A DNA stretch of 24,868 bases, from assembly GCA_003516285.1 (NCBI GenBank), contig DPCK01000154.1:1-24868 (forward strand). The letters are read 5' to 3'. The DNA comes from Lutibacter sp. Lineage in GTDB: Bacteria; Bacteroidota; Bacteroidia; Flavobacteriales; Flavobacteriaceae. The position numbers were made by a program, and so were the translations under genes. A model generated the notes under the pieces. The model saw only the letters and a list, made by a program, of their open reading frames with translations. It did not search any database and was not told the origin of the DNA. Position 1 is the first letter of the stretch. Every line of letters begins with the position of its first letter. Below are positions 16,858 to 23,942 of this stretch, one piece after another.

Positions 16858-18122
16858 TGAATGCAACAAAAGGTTTTAAATGGATTTTTATATTGACATT
16901 TTTGTCAGTTTTTCAAAGTTTTGGCCAGCAAAAAGTTTTTGAAGGAGACCCAGACACCGCCTTTAAAAATGCTCGTGAACTGGCTTTTAACAATCAACGG
17001 AAACAGGCACAGGACACCTTGCTTTTGATTTTAACCAAATATCCCGATTACCACGATATCCGCTCTTTTTTGGCCAGCACCTATTCCTGGGATGGGAAAT
17101 ACAAAAAAGCAAAAGCAGAGTTTTCCTATGTTTTAGAAAAGGATCCAAAAAGAAAAACCGATTGGATTGCTGCCATAAACAATGAATTGTGGGCAGATAC
17201 GCCTTTTAGTGCGCTGGAATTGGCAGATAATGCGTTGAAATATTTCCCTTCGGATGGTGAGATTTTGTATTTGAAAGCAACTGCCCAGGAAAATTCCAAC
17301 AATCCGGAGGAAGCCTTGCGCACCATACAACTGGTGTTGGACCAAAATCCGAATGATCAAAAAGCACTGGATTATAAGAAGAAATTGAACACAACGCTAA
17401 GCTACAATTCCATCGGAATTAAATCATTGGTCGATTTCTATTCCGAAACTTTTGACCCGATGCAATATTATACGCTGAATTATGGCCGACAAACAAAATA
17501 TGGAAGTATTGCGGCAAAAATGAATTTCAGAAGGAGTTTTAATAAAAATGGCGTTCAGTTTGAGGTGGATATGTACCCCAAAATTACAAAAGGATTGTAT
17601 GCTTATGTAAATGTTGGATTTGCAAACACTTTTTTGTTTCCCGATGTAAGATATGGCGCTGAATTGTACAAATCGTTGCCGAAGAGTTTTGAGATTTCTT
17701 TGGGTTTCAGGGCTTTAAAATACAACACAACTACCACTATTTACACAGGTTCAGTTGGTTGGTATACAGGAAACAGTTATTGGAATTTTCGCCCTTATTT
17801 AACGCCGGGAGATTCAGGAACCAGCAAATCGGGCGTGATAAATTACAGAAAATACAGAAGTGATGCCGACAATTATTTTAGTGTTTCGCTGGGAATGGGA
17901 TTTTCTCCTGAATTTGAAAGATACAGTTTGGAAGGAAATGAAGATGCCATCATTGATTTGAAATCACAAAAACTGAATGCCGGCTATTATTTTACGTCTT
18001 CAAACAAACAAAATGCCTGGGGAGCTCTTGTGGGCGTTGCGCATCAGGAAATAAGTTTTAAGCCGGGAAGTTACTTTTGGATTTATTCCGTAGGACTTAA
18101 TTGGGAATTAAAATTCAGATAA
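16857..18122 (+). CDS. YaiO-type TPR plus outer-membrane beta-barrel protein (putative glycan exporter)
   Basis: 421 residues. Signal peptide at about 1-24 (FIFILTF-like core here WIFILTFLSVFQSFG, cleavage before QQ). Residues about 35-180 are TPR-like (ARELAFNNQRKQAQDTLLLI; FLASTYSWDGKYKKAKAEF; EEALRTIQLVLDQNPND). Residues about 190-421 are alternating beta strands ending ...VGLNWELKFR with a terminal aromatic/basic pattern, as expected for an outer-membrane barrel. The arrangement matches YaiO-family proteins of Bacteroidota and recalls PgaA and BcsC, in which periplasmic TPRs feed glycan into a barrel. Its start overlaps the preceding stop. Note that the preceding enzyme also ends in TPRs. 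In E. coli yaiO sits near yaiP, a family 2 glycosyltransferase gene, which supports a glycan role. Confidence 0.8.
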   Translation: MNATKGFKWIFILTFLSVFQSFGQQKVFEGDPDTAFKNARELAFNNQRKQAQDTLLLILTKYPDYHDIRSFLASTYSWDGKYKKAKAEFSYVLEKDPKRKTDWIAAINNELWADTPFSALELADNALKYFPSDGEILYLKATAQENSNNPEEALRTIQLVLDQNPNDQKALDYKKKLNTTLSYNSIGIKSLVDFYSETFDPMQYYTLNYGRQTKYGSIAAKMNFRRSFNKNGVQFEVDMYPKITKGLYAYVNVGFANTFLFPDVRYGAELYKSLPKSFEISLGFRALKYNTTTTIYTGSVGWYTGNSYWNFRPYLTPGDSGTSKSGVINYRKYRSDADNYFSVSLGMGFSPEFERYSLEGNEDAIIDLKSQKLNAGYYFTSSNKQNAWGALVGVAHQEISFKPGSYFWIYSVGLNWELKFR

Positions 18123-18129
18123 ATAAAAA

Positions 18130-18600
18130 ATGTCAAAAGAAATAGAACGGAAATTCTTAGTTTCAGGATCTTTTAAAAAACACGCCATAAAAAGCCATAA
18201 AATAGCACAAGGTTATTTATCGACGGTGCCCGAAAGAACGGTGCGCATAAGAATTCGTGACCATCAAGGCTTTATCACCATAAAAGGAATTAGCAACGCC
18301 ACAGGAACTACCCGTTTTGAATGGGAAAAGGAAATTCCCGTAAACGAAGCCGAAAATTTATTGATGCTTTGTGAACCAACAATCATAGAAAAAATAAGGC
18401 ACATTATTCCCGCAAACGACCATCTGTATTTTGAAGTAGATGAGTTTTTGGGCGAAAACAGCGGATTAATCATCGCCGAAATTGAACTTCCCAAGGAAAA
18501 CACAGAATTTACCAAACCAAGCTGGCTGGGCGAGGAGGTTACCGGACAATTACAATATTACAATGCGATGCTGGCTAAAAAGCCCTTTAGGGAATGGTAG
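18130..18600 (+). CDS. CYTH-domain protein (triphosphate tunnel metalloenzyme family)
   Basis: 156 residues, one CYTH domain. The family's ExExK signature is at the N-terminus (Glu4, Glu6, Lys8 in MSKEIERKFLV). Alternating basic and acidic strands of the tunnel follow: TVRIRIRD, FITIKG, FEWEKEIP, IEKIRHII, LYFEVDEFLG, LIIAEIELP. Bacterial members studied so far are mostly inorganic triphosphatases; adenylate cyclase and thiamine triphosphatase are other family activities. The short single-domain form best fits tripolyphosphatase or an unknown phosphoryl substrate. The gene begins 7 nt after the barrel gene, so it is probably the last gene of the operon. Its role there is not evident. Confidence 0.85.
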   Translation: MSKEIERKFLVSGSFKKHAIKSHKIAQGYLSTVPERTVRIRIRDHQGFITIKGISNATGTTRFEWEKEIPVNEAENLLMLCEPTIIEKIRHIIPANDHLYFEVDEFLGENSGLIIAEIELPKENTEFTKPSWLGEEVTGQLQYYNAMLAKKPFREW

Positions 18601-18669
18601 CAATAAATCAGGAAAAGCTTATTTAATGTTTTATTGAATGTTTGTCGGTTTTTACTAAATCCGATTTGA

Positions 18670-19278
18670 GCATAAATTTATACATCTTTGTTATGCGTTC
18701 GGCTTTTATTTTCTATTTTATAAACTTCACCTTCTTGTCCTTCAAAGTCAAATGATTTTAGATAAGTCAATCCAATTTTTTCTAATACTCTAATTGAACC
18801 TAAATTTTCTTTCATTGCTCTTCCAACAATTTCAGTCATTTTATATTTACTGAATCCTAAATTAATACAAGCCTTGGCAGATTCTGTTGCATACCCTTTA
18901 TTCCAATGTTTCTTAAAGAATCTAAATCCAATATCATATTCATCAATGTTCGGTGTATATTTTAGTCCACACCAACCTAAAAATTCATCATTTGTTTTAT
19001 TTATCACAGCCCAACGTCCGAAGTCATATTTTTTATAATGGTCGTAATTTGCCAAGAACATCTTTGCATTTTCGACACTTTCAAAAGGTTCGTCTCCGGT
19101 ATATTTTATCACGTCAGGATCGAGGTTTAAAAGATACGCATTTTCAGCATCGGTAATAGTCATCTCTCTTAAATAAAGTCGATCTGTTTCTAAAATTCTC
19201 ATTTTATTAATTCTCTATTTTGTTTGTATTTGTTATACTTTTCACGCTCATTTCCCAAAGTTCTGCTGACGCATAACA
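18670..19278. repeat. Short inverted repeats bracketing the GNAT gene
   Basis: TGTTATGCGT at 18689-18698 and its exact inverse ACGCATAACA at 19269-19278 flank the minus-strand GNAT gene. Each has a second partial partner nearby: GCATAA at 18670-18675 with TTATGC at 18691-18696, and TGTTATAC at 19231-19238 with GCATAACA at 19271-19278 (7 of 8). The gene's last codons (Thr-His-Asn) lie inside the left copy. Confidence 0.5.
18678..19202 (-). CDS. RimJ/RimL-type GNAT acetyltransferase, probably acquired
   Basis: 174 residues, start ATG at 19202. The N-terminus ILETDRLYLREMTITDAENA is the hallmark of the RimJ/RimL (Acetyltransf_3) branch. Later come FGRWAVINKTNDEFLGWCGL, GFRFFKKHWNKGYATESAKA with the acetyl-CoA turn (HWNKGYA), and NLGSIRVLEKIGLTYLK. 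Substrate unknown; members acetylate protein N-termini, antibiotics or amino acids. Its base composition stands out: by hand count 69 of 240 bases (29%) are G/C in 18721-18960, against 96 of 240 (40%) in 18241-18480 of the CYTH gene. It stands alone, convergent with that gene, and is bracketed by 10-bp inverted repeats. Its C-terminus runs into one of them (KSRTHNKDV). Confidence 0.85.
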   Translation of the reverse strand: MRILETDRLYLREMTITDAENAYLLNLDPDVIKYTGDEPFESVENAKMFLANYDHYKKYDFGRWAVINKTNDEFLGWCGLKYTPNIDEYDIGFRFFKKHWNKGYATESAKACINLGFSKYKMTEIVGRAMKENLGSIRVLEKIGLTYLKSFDFEGQEGEVYKIENKSRTHNKDV

Positions 19279-19316
19279 TTTAATAAAACACAATTTATTA
19301 TTCCAAACAAACTTTT

Positions 19317-20432
19317 TTAATAATTGCTCACAATAAATTTCGAAATCGGGTCATTTGTTAAAAATGCATGGATAAGAATTGGTTTTTCTTTCGATTGAAT
19401 CACAGCTTTTAAGGAATCCAAATCTTTTTGGTTAAAAGTAGGCGAAAGCGGATAATGGATGTAATTCATCGGATAATCTGTAAAAAGCTTTTTTTCTTTT
19501 TCAATCCAAGGTTGGTTGTCTGCCACATTATTGTCGAGCAACGAAATAACGGTTTTAAAATAGTCGTTAAGAACAAACATGGTGAATTCATCATCGGTTG
19601 GGTAGGGCGTTAAATAAACGCCTTCTTCTAACTTAAAATAACTGCCTCTTTCCCAGGCTGGAAGGTCTTCCATTTTGCGGGTGGTTATATTTTTATCTGA
19701 GCTGGTTTTAATCCCGTATTTTTTAGCGGCCGATTTAAAAATATTGATCCTGTCGCGCCCTAAATAACAATGCACATAATAAATTCCTTTCTCGGTTTCA
19801 ATGAATTTTTTGGCGTCTTGCAGGGTTTTCTCATTTCCTGAAATCCAGGGCATCATAGGCATATTAATTAACTTGATGCCGTATTTCTTAGCAAGTTCGC
19901 TTTCTTCTTCCATCAAAGCGGGTTCTGCCGGAATGACCATTTCGTGCAACAGCGAAATGATTCCGTCGTATCCTTGTTCCTTGAGCGATTTTATCATTTC
20001 TTCATTTGGATAGGCGCCATACACAAATTCTAGCTGCTCTTTATTCTTTTGTTGGTGATTTTCTATATTTTTTATGGGATCTCCACCTGAATAGCTGATC
20101 AGCCATTGAGGATTGAAACTAAAAATATAGACTGAAGTGAGCAGAATTAGTGTTAATATTCCGGGAATAAACCATTTTACAGTCTTACTTTTTGACCGTT
20201 TTATGATCCAATGGAAGAGAAGCGCCAGTAAAAATGCCACAATGACATACACGATGATAATTAGCTTTCCTAAAATATTTTCTTTAGACATTTCCATATC
20301 TGTTGAACGGGCGTATTCAGCCAGCCATTTTGAAGGTCCGGCCAATAAAACCCACAATCCCAAAGGGAATCCAACGCACAACCAGAGATATAAGAATAAG
20401 ATTATTGACTGAATTTTGTTATTTATTTTCAT
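19317..20432 (-). CDS. Membrane protein with tandem dual-specificity phosphatase-like domains, second one degenerate
   Basis: 371 residues. Three hydrophobic helices near the N-terminus (about 10-32, 54-78, 85-106), then two related phosphatase-like domains. The first (about 140-240) has the complete HCx5R loop, YVHCYLGRDR, with Cys222 and Arg228 and the GIISLL strand typical of this superfamily. The second (about 270-371) repeats the pattern (YPTDDEF against YPNEEMI, VISLL against IISLL, NYIHYPL against KLINMPM), but its loop reads LIHAFLTNDP, with Ala356 for Cys and no Arg. The second domain is therefore probably non-catalytic. It follows dgkA at 8 nt, and some proteins of this superfamily (PTPMT1 type) are lipid phosphatases, so a phospholipid or isoprenoid phosphate substrate is a reasonable inference. 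A phosphoprotein substrate remains possible. Confidence 0.8.
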   Translation of the reverse strand: MKINNKIQSIILFLYLWLCVGFPLGLWVLLAGPSKWLAEYARSTDMEMSKENILGKLIIIVYVIVAFLLALLFHWIIKRSKSKTVKWFIPGILTLILLTSVYIFSFNPQWLISYSGGDPIKNIENHQQKNKEQLEFVYGAYPNEEMIKSLKEQGYDGIISLLHEMVIPAEPALMEEESELAKKYGIKLINMPMMPWISGNEKTLQDAKKFIETEKGIYYVHCYLGRDRINIFKSAAKKYGIKTSSDKNITTRKMEDLPAWERGSYFKLEEGVYLTPYPTDDEFTMFVLNDYFKTVISLLDNNVADNQPWIEKEKKLFTDYPMNYIHYPLSPTFNQKDLDSLKAVIQSKEKPILIHAFLTNDPISKFIVSNY

Positions 20433-20440
20433 AGTTTATA

Positions 20441-20830
20441 TTAATTAAAAAGAGCCATTATTTTTGGCAGAAATATGATTAAACCCACAATGGCGGCAGC
20501 AAAAGCTGCGATAAGCACGCCGGTAGCGGCAAGATCTTTTGATTTTCCTATTCTGTCGCGTTTTTCCAATGAAACTTCATCTGCCAAAAACTCAATGGCA
20601 GAATTAAAGGCTTCCGCAGAAAAAACAAATCCGGATACAATAAACAGCAATGACCATTCTTCAGTAGAAATTTGAAAGAAAAATCCGGCGATTACTGCAA
20701 TAATTAAGGAAAAAAGATGAATTCGGGAATTGTGTTCAAAACGAAATAACCAAACAAAGCCTTTAAATGCGTAGCCAAAACTCGCTATCCGTTTTTTAAA
20801 GGAGAAACGTTCTTCTATTTTACTGTCCAT
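20441..20830 (-). CDS. dgkA: DgkA-family lipid kinase (diacylglycerol/undecaprenol kinase)
   Basis: 129 residues from the ATG at 20830. The frame extends to 20893, but that would add 21 residues (MFYVYLL...) within likely promoter DNA, while family length favours 20830. Three membrane helices. The signature is clear: FSAEAFNSAIEFLADEV, then KDLAATGVLIAAFAA, with the Glu and Asn residues that bind metal and ATP. An amphipathic N-terminus (RFSFKKRIASFGYAFKGFVW) precedes the first helix. Gram-negative members phosphorylate diacylglycerol; many others phosphorylate undecaprenol to feed cell-wall and glycan synthesis. It is 8 nt upstream of the phosphatase-like gene, so a kinase/phosphatase pair on lipids is plausible. 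Confidence 0.9.
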   Translation of the reverse strand: MDSKIEERFSFKKRIASFGYAFKGFVWLFRFEHNSRIHLFSLIIAVIAGFFFQISTEEWSLLFIVSGFVFSAEAFNSAIEFLADEVSLEKRDRIGKSKDLAATGVLIAAFAAAIVGLIIFLPKIMALFN

Positions 20831-20875
20831 AGTTAATCGTTTTAATTTAAAAGATAATTTATTAAAAATACGCAA

Positions 20876-20901
20876 TAAATATACATAAAACAATATACCA
20901 A
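20876..20901 (-). promoter_or_regulatory. Possible dgkA promoter
   Basis: On the minus strand, TTG (20901-20899) is followed after 15 nt by TATATTTA (20883-20876), near the TAnnTTTG element. The spacer is short. The site lies across the alternative upstream start of dgkA, which supports the ATG at 20830. Confidence 0.3.
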
Positions 20902-21065
20902 ACTACTTTAGAAAAGAATTAAAATTGATTAATTTCAAACAATAAATACGGCAAAAGAAACAAAAATTAAAAATAGATGTTGCTTATATTCAGGCCAGAT
21001 TGGTTTGGTTGTTAAAACTAAGTTACCATTAAAGTATCACAATGTCAGTTTGGCGAAAACATCAT

Positions 21066-21099
21066 TTGGTGATTTGTAAAATATATTTAATTATCTTGC
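21066..21099 (+). promoter_or_regulatory. Possible promoter of the antiporter gene
   Basis: TTG at 21066-21068, a 23-nt spacer, and TATCTTGC at 21092-21099, an imperfect TAnnTTTG element. If used, the transcript would begin at about 21105, after the in-frame GTG at 21101, which excludes that codon as the start. Confidence 0.35.
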
Positions 21100-21148
21100 G
21101 GTGTTGTCTAAATTTCAACAAATGACAACCCACACAAAAGAGGAATAT

Positions 21149-22966
21149 ATGTTAGAATTGGCTGGAATTATTGTCTTGGGAATTATTGCGCAATGGGTTG
21201 CTTGGAAATTGAAACTTCCTGCAATTTTGCCCTTAATTTTAATAGGATTATTGGTTGGCCCAATATCAACGTTAATTTCTGCAGACGGCACAAAATGGCT
21301 GGAGCCTATTTGGAACGGCACTGAAGGGTTGTTTCCCGACGAACGTTTATTTAACTTTGTGTCATTGGCGATCAGTATTATATTGTTCGAAGGCGGTTTA
21401 ACATTAAAAAAAGAGGAAATTTTAAATGTTGGACCGGCGATTCTTAAATTAATCACACTGGGTTCATTGGTGACTTTTTTTGGTGCTGGGTTTGCAACCC
21501 ATTTCATTTTTAATATCAGTTGGCAAATATCTTTTTTATTTTCGGCCTTAATTATTGTGACCGGACCCACCGTAATAGCGCCAATTTTGCGAAATATTCC
21601 ATTAAAAAAGGATGTTTCAACCGTATTAAAATGGGAAGGAATATTAATTGACCCCATAGGCGCCTTGGTTGCTGTATTAATTTTTGAATTTATCAGGGTT
21701 GGTGAAGGCTATGATTATACGTTAGAAGCTTTAATTGAATTTGGAAAAATTGTTGTTGTTGGGTTTACTATTGGTTTTGCTTCAGCTTATGCCTTTTATT
21801 TTTCAATCAAAAAAAAATTAATTCCCCATTATCTGCTCAATGTGGCTTCCTTGGCAATAGTACTTGCCGTATTTGTATTGTCCGATTCCTTCGCCCACGA
21901 ATCTGGTTTGCTTACGGTGGTTATAATGGGAATGGTTCTTGGCAACCTAAAAGTGGAGGAATTAAAGGAAATCCGTTATTTTAAAGAATCCTTAAGCATT
22001 TTATTAATTTCAATATTGTTTATTTTACTGTCTGCTAACATCAATATTGGTGATATGTTGCTGCTGTACAGATGGGAAACAGTACTTTTATTTGGCTTGG
22101 TGGTTTTTGTTTTAAGACCGTTAGGCGTTTTTTTAAGCACCTCAAATTCAGGCTTAAGTTTAAATGAAAAACTATTTATAAGCTGGGTGGGTCCAAGAGG
22201 AATTGTGGCTGCCGGTATCGCCTCCTTATTCGGATTGAAACTTTCTATGCAGGGAGAACCAGACGCGGAATATATTACGCCATTGGTTTTTATGGTTGTT
22301 TTGGGAACCGTGTTGCTAAATGCCACCACTGCGCGCTTGTTTGCCAAGTTAACAGGGGTGTTTTTAAAATCTTCTGACGGAATTATGATGATAGGCGGTT
22401 CAAATTTTGCGCGTTTAATAGCCGATTATTTAAAGAAAAATGGCAGAAGAGTCGTTATAATTGATAACAACATCGACAATGTTAATAGAGCAAAATTGCT
22501 TGGGTTGGAAGCTATGAAAGGCAATGTGTATGAGGATGAATTACTGGAAGATGTTGAGCTAAATGATATAGGCTATTTACTCGCATTAACCGGCAGCCGG
22601 AGCTTGAATAAATATGTAATTGAAAAATATGGCGGAATTTTTGGAGAAAAAGGTGCTTTTAGAATTGTATCAACCGACGAACTGATCAATAAAGTCGATA
22701 TTTCAAATGAACAATTATTTACCCATAAAGATGATTTTATTAATTTAAGTGAAGTGGTTCGAGATTTTCCGTTTATAAATGAGGTAAACGTTGATTCACG
22801 GGAACATTTTAATAGATTATTAAAGGAAATTGGATATGAAGTACACGCAATACCGGTTTTTTTAAAGGATGAAACTGGTTTTATACACATAATTTCTTCA
22901 TTAGACGAATCCTTTGAAATTGAAAAAGGAAATACCTTGGTTTACCTTGGAAAAGCAATCGTTTAA
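21149..22966 (+). CDS. CPA1/NhaP-type cation:proton antiporter with C-terminal TrkA-N-like domain
   Basis: 605 residues from the ATG at 21149, chosen because it has AGAGGA 5 nt upstream and MLELAGIIVLGIIAQW is a natural beginning; in-frame ATG 21122 and GTG 21101 are alternatives. About 12 membrane helices occupy residues 1-395. Antiporter motifs include LPAILPLILIGLLVGP, ILFEGGLTLK, VTGPTVIAPILRNIP, EGILIDPIGALVAVL (Asp168, the expected transport Asp) and SWVGPRGIVAAGIASLFG. From about residue 410 there is a cytosolic Rossmann-like TrkA-N domain (IMMIGGSNFARLIADYLKKNG, VVIIDNN, KGNVYED), suggesting nucleotide gating, although the glycine motif is incomplete. Ion (Na+ or K+) cannot be told. 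Monocistronic by spacing. Confidence 0.88.
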   Translation: MLELAGIIVLGIIAQWVAWKLKLPAILPLILIGLLVGPISTLISADGTKWLEPIWNGTEGLFPDERLFNFVSLAISIILFEGGLTLKKEEILNVGPAILKLITLGSLVTFFGAGFATHFIFNISWQISFLFSALIIVTGPTVIAPILRNIPLKKDVSTVLKWEGILIDPIGALVAVLIFEFIRVGEGYDYTLEALIEFGKIVVVGFTIGFASAYAFYFSIKKKLIPHYLLNVASLAIVLAVFVLSDSFAHESGLLTVVIMGMVLGNLKVEELKEIRYFKESLSILLISILFILLSANINIGDMLLLYRWETVLLFGLVVFVLRPLGVFLSTSNSGLSLNEKLFISWVGPRGIVAAGIASLFGLKLSMQGEPDAEYITPLVFMVVLGTVLLNATTARLFAKLTGVFLKSSDGIMMIGGSNFARLIADYLKKNGRRVVIIDNNIDNVNRAKLLGLEAMKGNVYEDELLEDVELNDIGYLLALTGSRSLNKYVIEKYGGIFGEKGAFRIVSTDELINKVDISNEQLFTHKDDFINLSEVVRDFPFINEVNVDSREHFNRLLKEIGYEVHAIPVFLKDETGFIHIISSLDESFEIEKGNTLVYLGKAIV

Positions 22967-23029
22967 TTATTATAATATTGATACTATTTGAAATGAACTT
23001 GAAAATAATGAATAAAAATTCGACACTTA

Positions 23030-23581
23030 ATGTATCAAAAATTTAAAACCAGCATCGCTTATACAAAAAACCTGTTTGTTACCGGTGCAATATCACAATC
23101 TTGCAGAAGCGTAGAGATTGAAATATGCAGGTATATTCCAAAAGAGGATCACAAAATTATTGTTGAGTTTGGAATGGGACACGGCAATATTACGCGCGAA
23201 ATTTTAAATAACATGGCTCCAAATTCTAAATTGTATGCTTTTGAAGTAAATAAATCTTTTTGTGACCATGTTTGTGAATCCATAACCGATGAAAGGTTAG
23301 TCATCATAAATGACGGTGCTGAAAATATTAAAAAACACATACAGGAAGAGGTTCATTCCGTAATTGCCTCGATGCCACTTTCATTTTTTTCAAAAGAAAA
23401 ACAAGTGGGGATTATTCAAGATGTTTATGATGTATTGGCAAATGATGCTTATTATACCCATTCATTGTATTCAAAGATTCCTTTCAAAAAATTTCAAAAA
23501 ATATTTGATTCTTGTTATATTGAAAAAATTAAGGATAATATTCCAACAGCCTATGTTTATCACTGTAAAAAAGTTCAATAA
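23030..23581 (+). CDS. Class I SAM methyltransferase, phospholipid N-methyltransferase-like
   Basis: 183 residues. The N-terminus (KFKTSIAYTKNLFVTGAISQ) resembles the FLxxWLxxPxxVGAVxPSS start of PmtA-type phospholipid N-methyltransferases. Motif I is VEFGMGHGNITREIL at about 44-58, followed by the acidic strand end LYAFEVNKSFCDHV (Glu binding the SAM ribose) and the post-motif VIASMPLSFFSKE, equivalent to SSLPLL in PmtA. The same fold is shared with rRNA adenine dimethylases, but the NPPY-type catalytic motif is absent. So it may methylate phosphatidylethanolamine or another amine lipid; this is inferred from pattern only. It stands 63 nt after the antiporter and is convergent with the following genes. 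Confidence 0.75.
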   Translation: MYQKFKTSIAYTKNLFVTGAISQSCRSVEIEICRYIPKEDHKIIVEFGMGHGNITREILNNMAPNSKLYAFEVNKSFCDHVCESITDERLVIINDGAENIKKHIQEEVHSVIASMPLSFFSKEKQVGIIQDVYDVLANDAYYTHSLYSKIPFKKFQKIFDSCYIEKIKDNIPTAYVYHCKKVQ

Positions 23582-23609
23582 TTCAGATTTGCTATCAAAT
23601 TATCTAAAA

Positions 23610-23936
23610 TTATTTTTCGTTTTTCCAGTATCTCGGGTTCGTTTCTTCGGTTTTTTGGTTCCAATAATCTTGGGATACTTTTCTGCCATCAGCAGTTTTA
23701 AGTCTGCGTTGAAAAACCCAAACAGTCGGGTTAAAAGTCATATCGGTTACCGCAACAGTATACATTTGCGGATCGCCTTCTGTTTTTATTTTATCTTCTT
23801 CAATAACAACTTCAAAGCCGTTTACTTCCAAAAGGTTTTTTAAAAAATCCCTACGGTTTTCATCCACACCTTTTTCAACAAAAGTAACTCTTGTTTCGCC
23901 GATGCTTCCAAATAAATGATTTCCTCCAAGTCCCAT
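23610..23936 (-). CDS. Small conserved-looking protein downstream of nuoN, unknown function
   Basis: 108 residues, start ATG at 23936, only 6 nt after the nuoN stop, hence almost surely co-transcribed with it. No signal peptide or membrane helix. It looks like a compact alpha/beta domain: VTFVEKGVDENRRDFLKNLL, FEVVIEEDK, YTVAVTDMTFNPTVWVFQRR, ending with an acidic/aromatic tail (DYWNQKTEETNPRYWK). No family or motif recognised. Position suggests a role linked to respiratory complex I or simply the operon's last passenger. Confidence 0.75.
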   Translation of the reverse strand: MGLGGNHLFGSIGETRVTFVEKGVDENRRDFLKNLLEVNGFEVVIEEDKIKTEGDPQMYTVAVTDMTFNPTVWVFQRRLKTADGRKVSQDYWNQKTEETNPRYWKNEK

Positions 23937-23942
23937 AGTTTC

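Larger units (their letters stand above)
20831..21148. other. 318-bp divergent intergenic region
   Basis: A/T-rich region between dgkA (-) and the antiporter gene (+). No coding sequence or structured RNA is recognised. It contains promoter-like sites for both directions. Confidence 0.5.

Noticed and set aside
18670..19278. Integron attC sites around the GNAT gene
   Set aside because: The flanking TGTTATGCG repeats do not meet the RYYYAAC/GTTRRRY core pattern and no full-length attC hairpin is visible; kept only as a generic inverted-repeat observation.
21101..21148. GTG at 21101 or ATG at 21122 as the antiporter start
   Set aside because: The GTG lies next to the probable promoter element, and neither codon has a visible ribosome-binding sequence; ATG 21149 has AGAGGA 5 nt upstream and begins directly at the first membrane helix.
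23364..23843. Plus-strand reading frame of 159 codons
   Set aside because: It overlaps the methyltransferase in another frame and the opposite-strand gene at 23610. Its protein is rich in Phe, Lys and Asn without any domain pattern.
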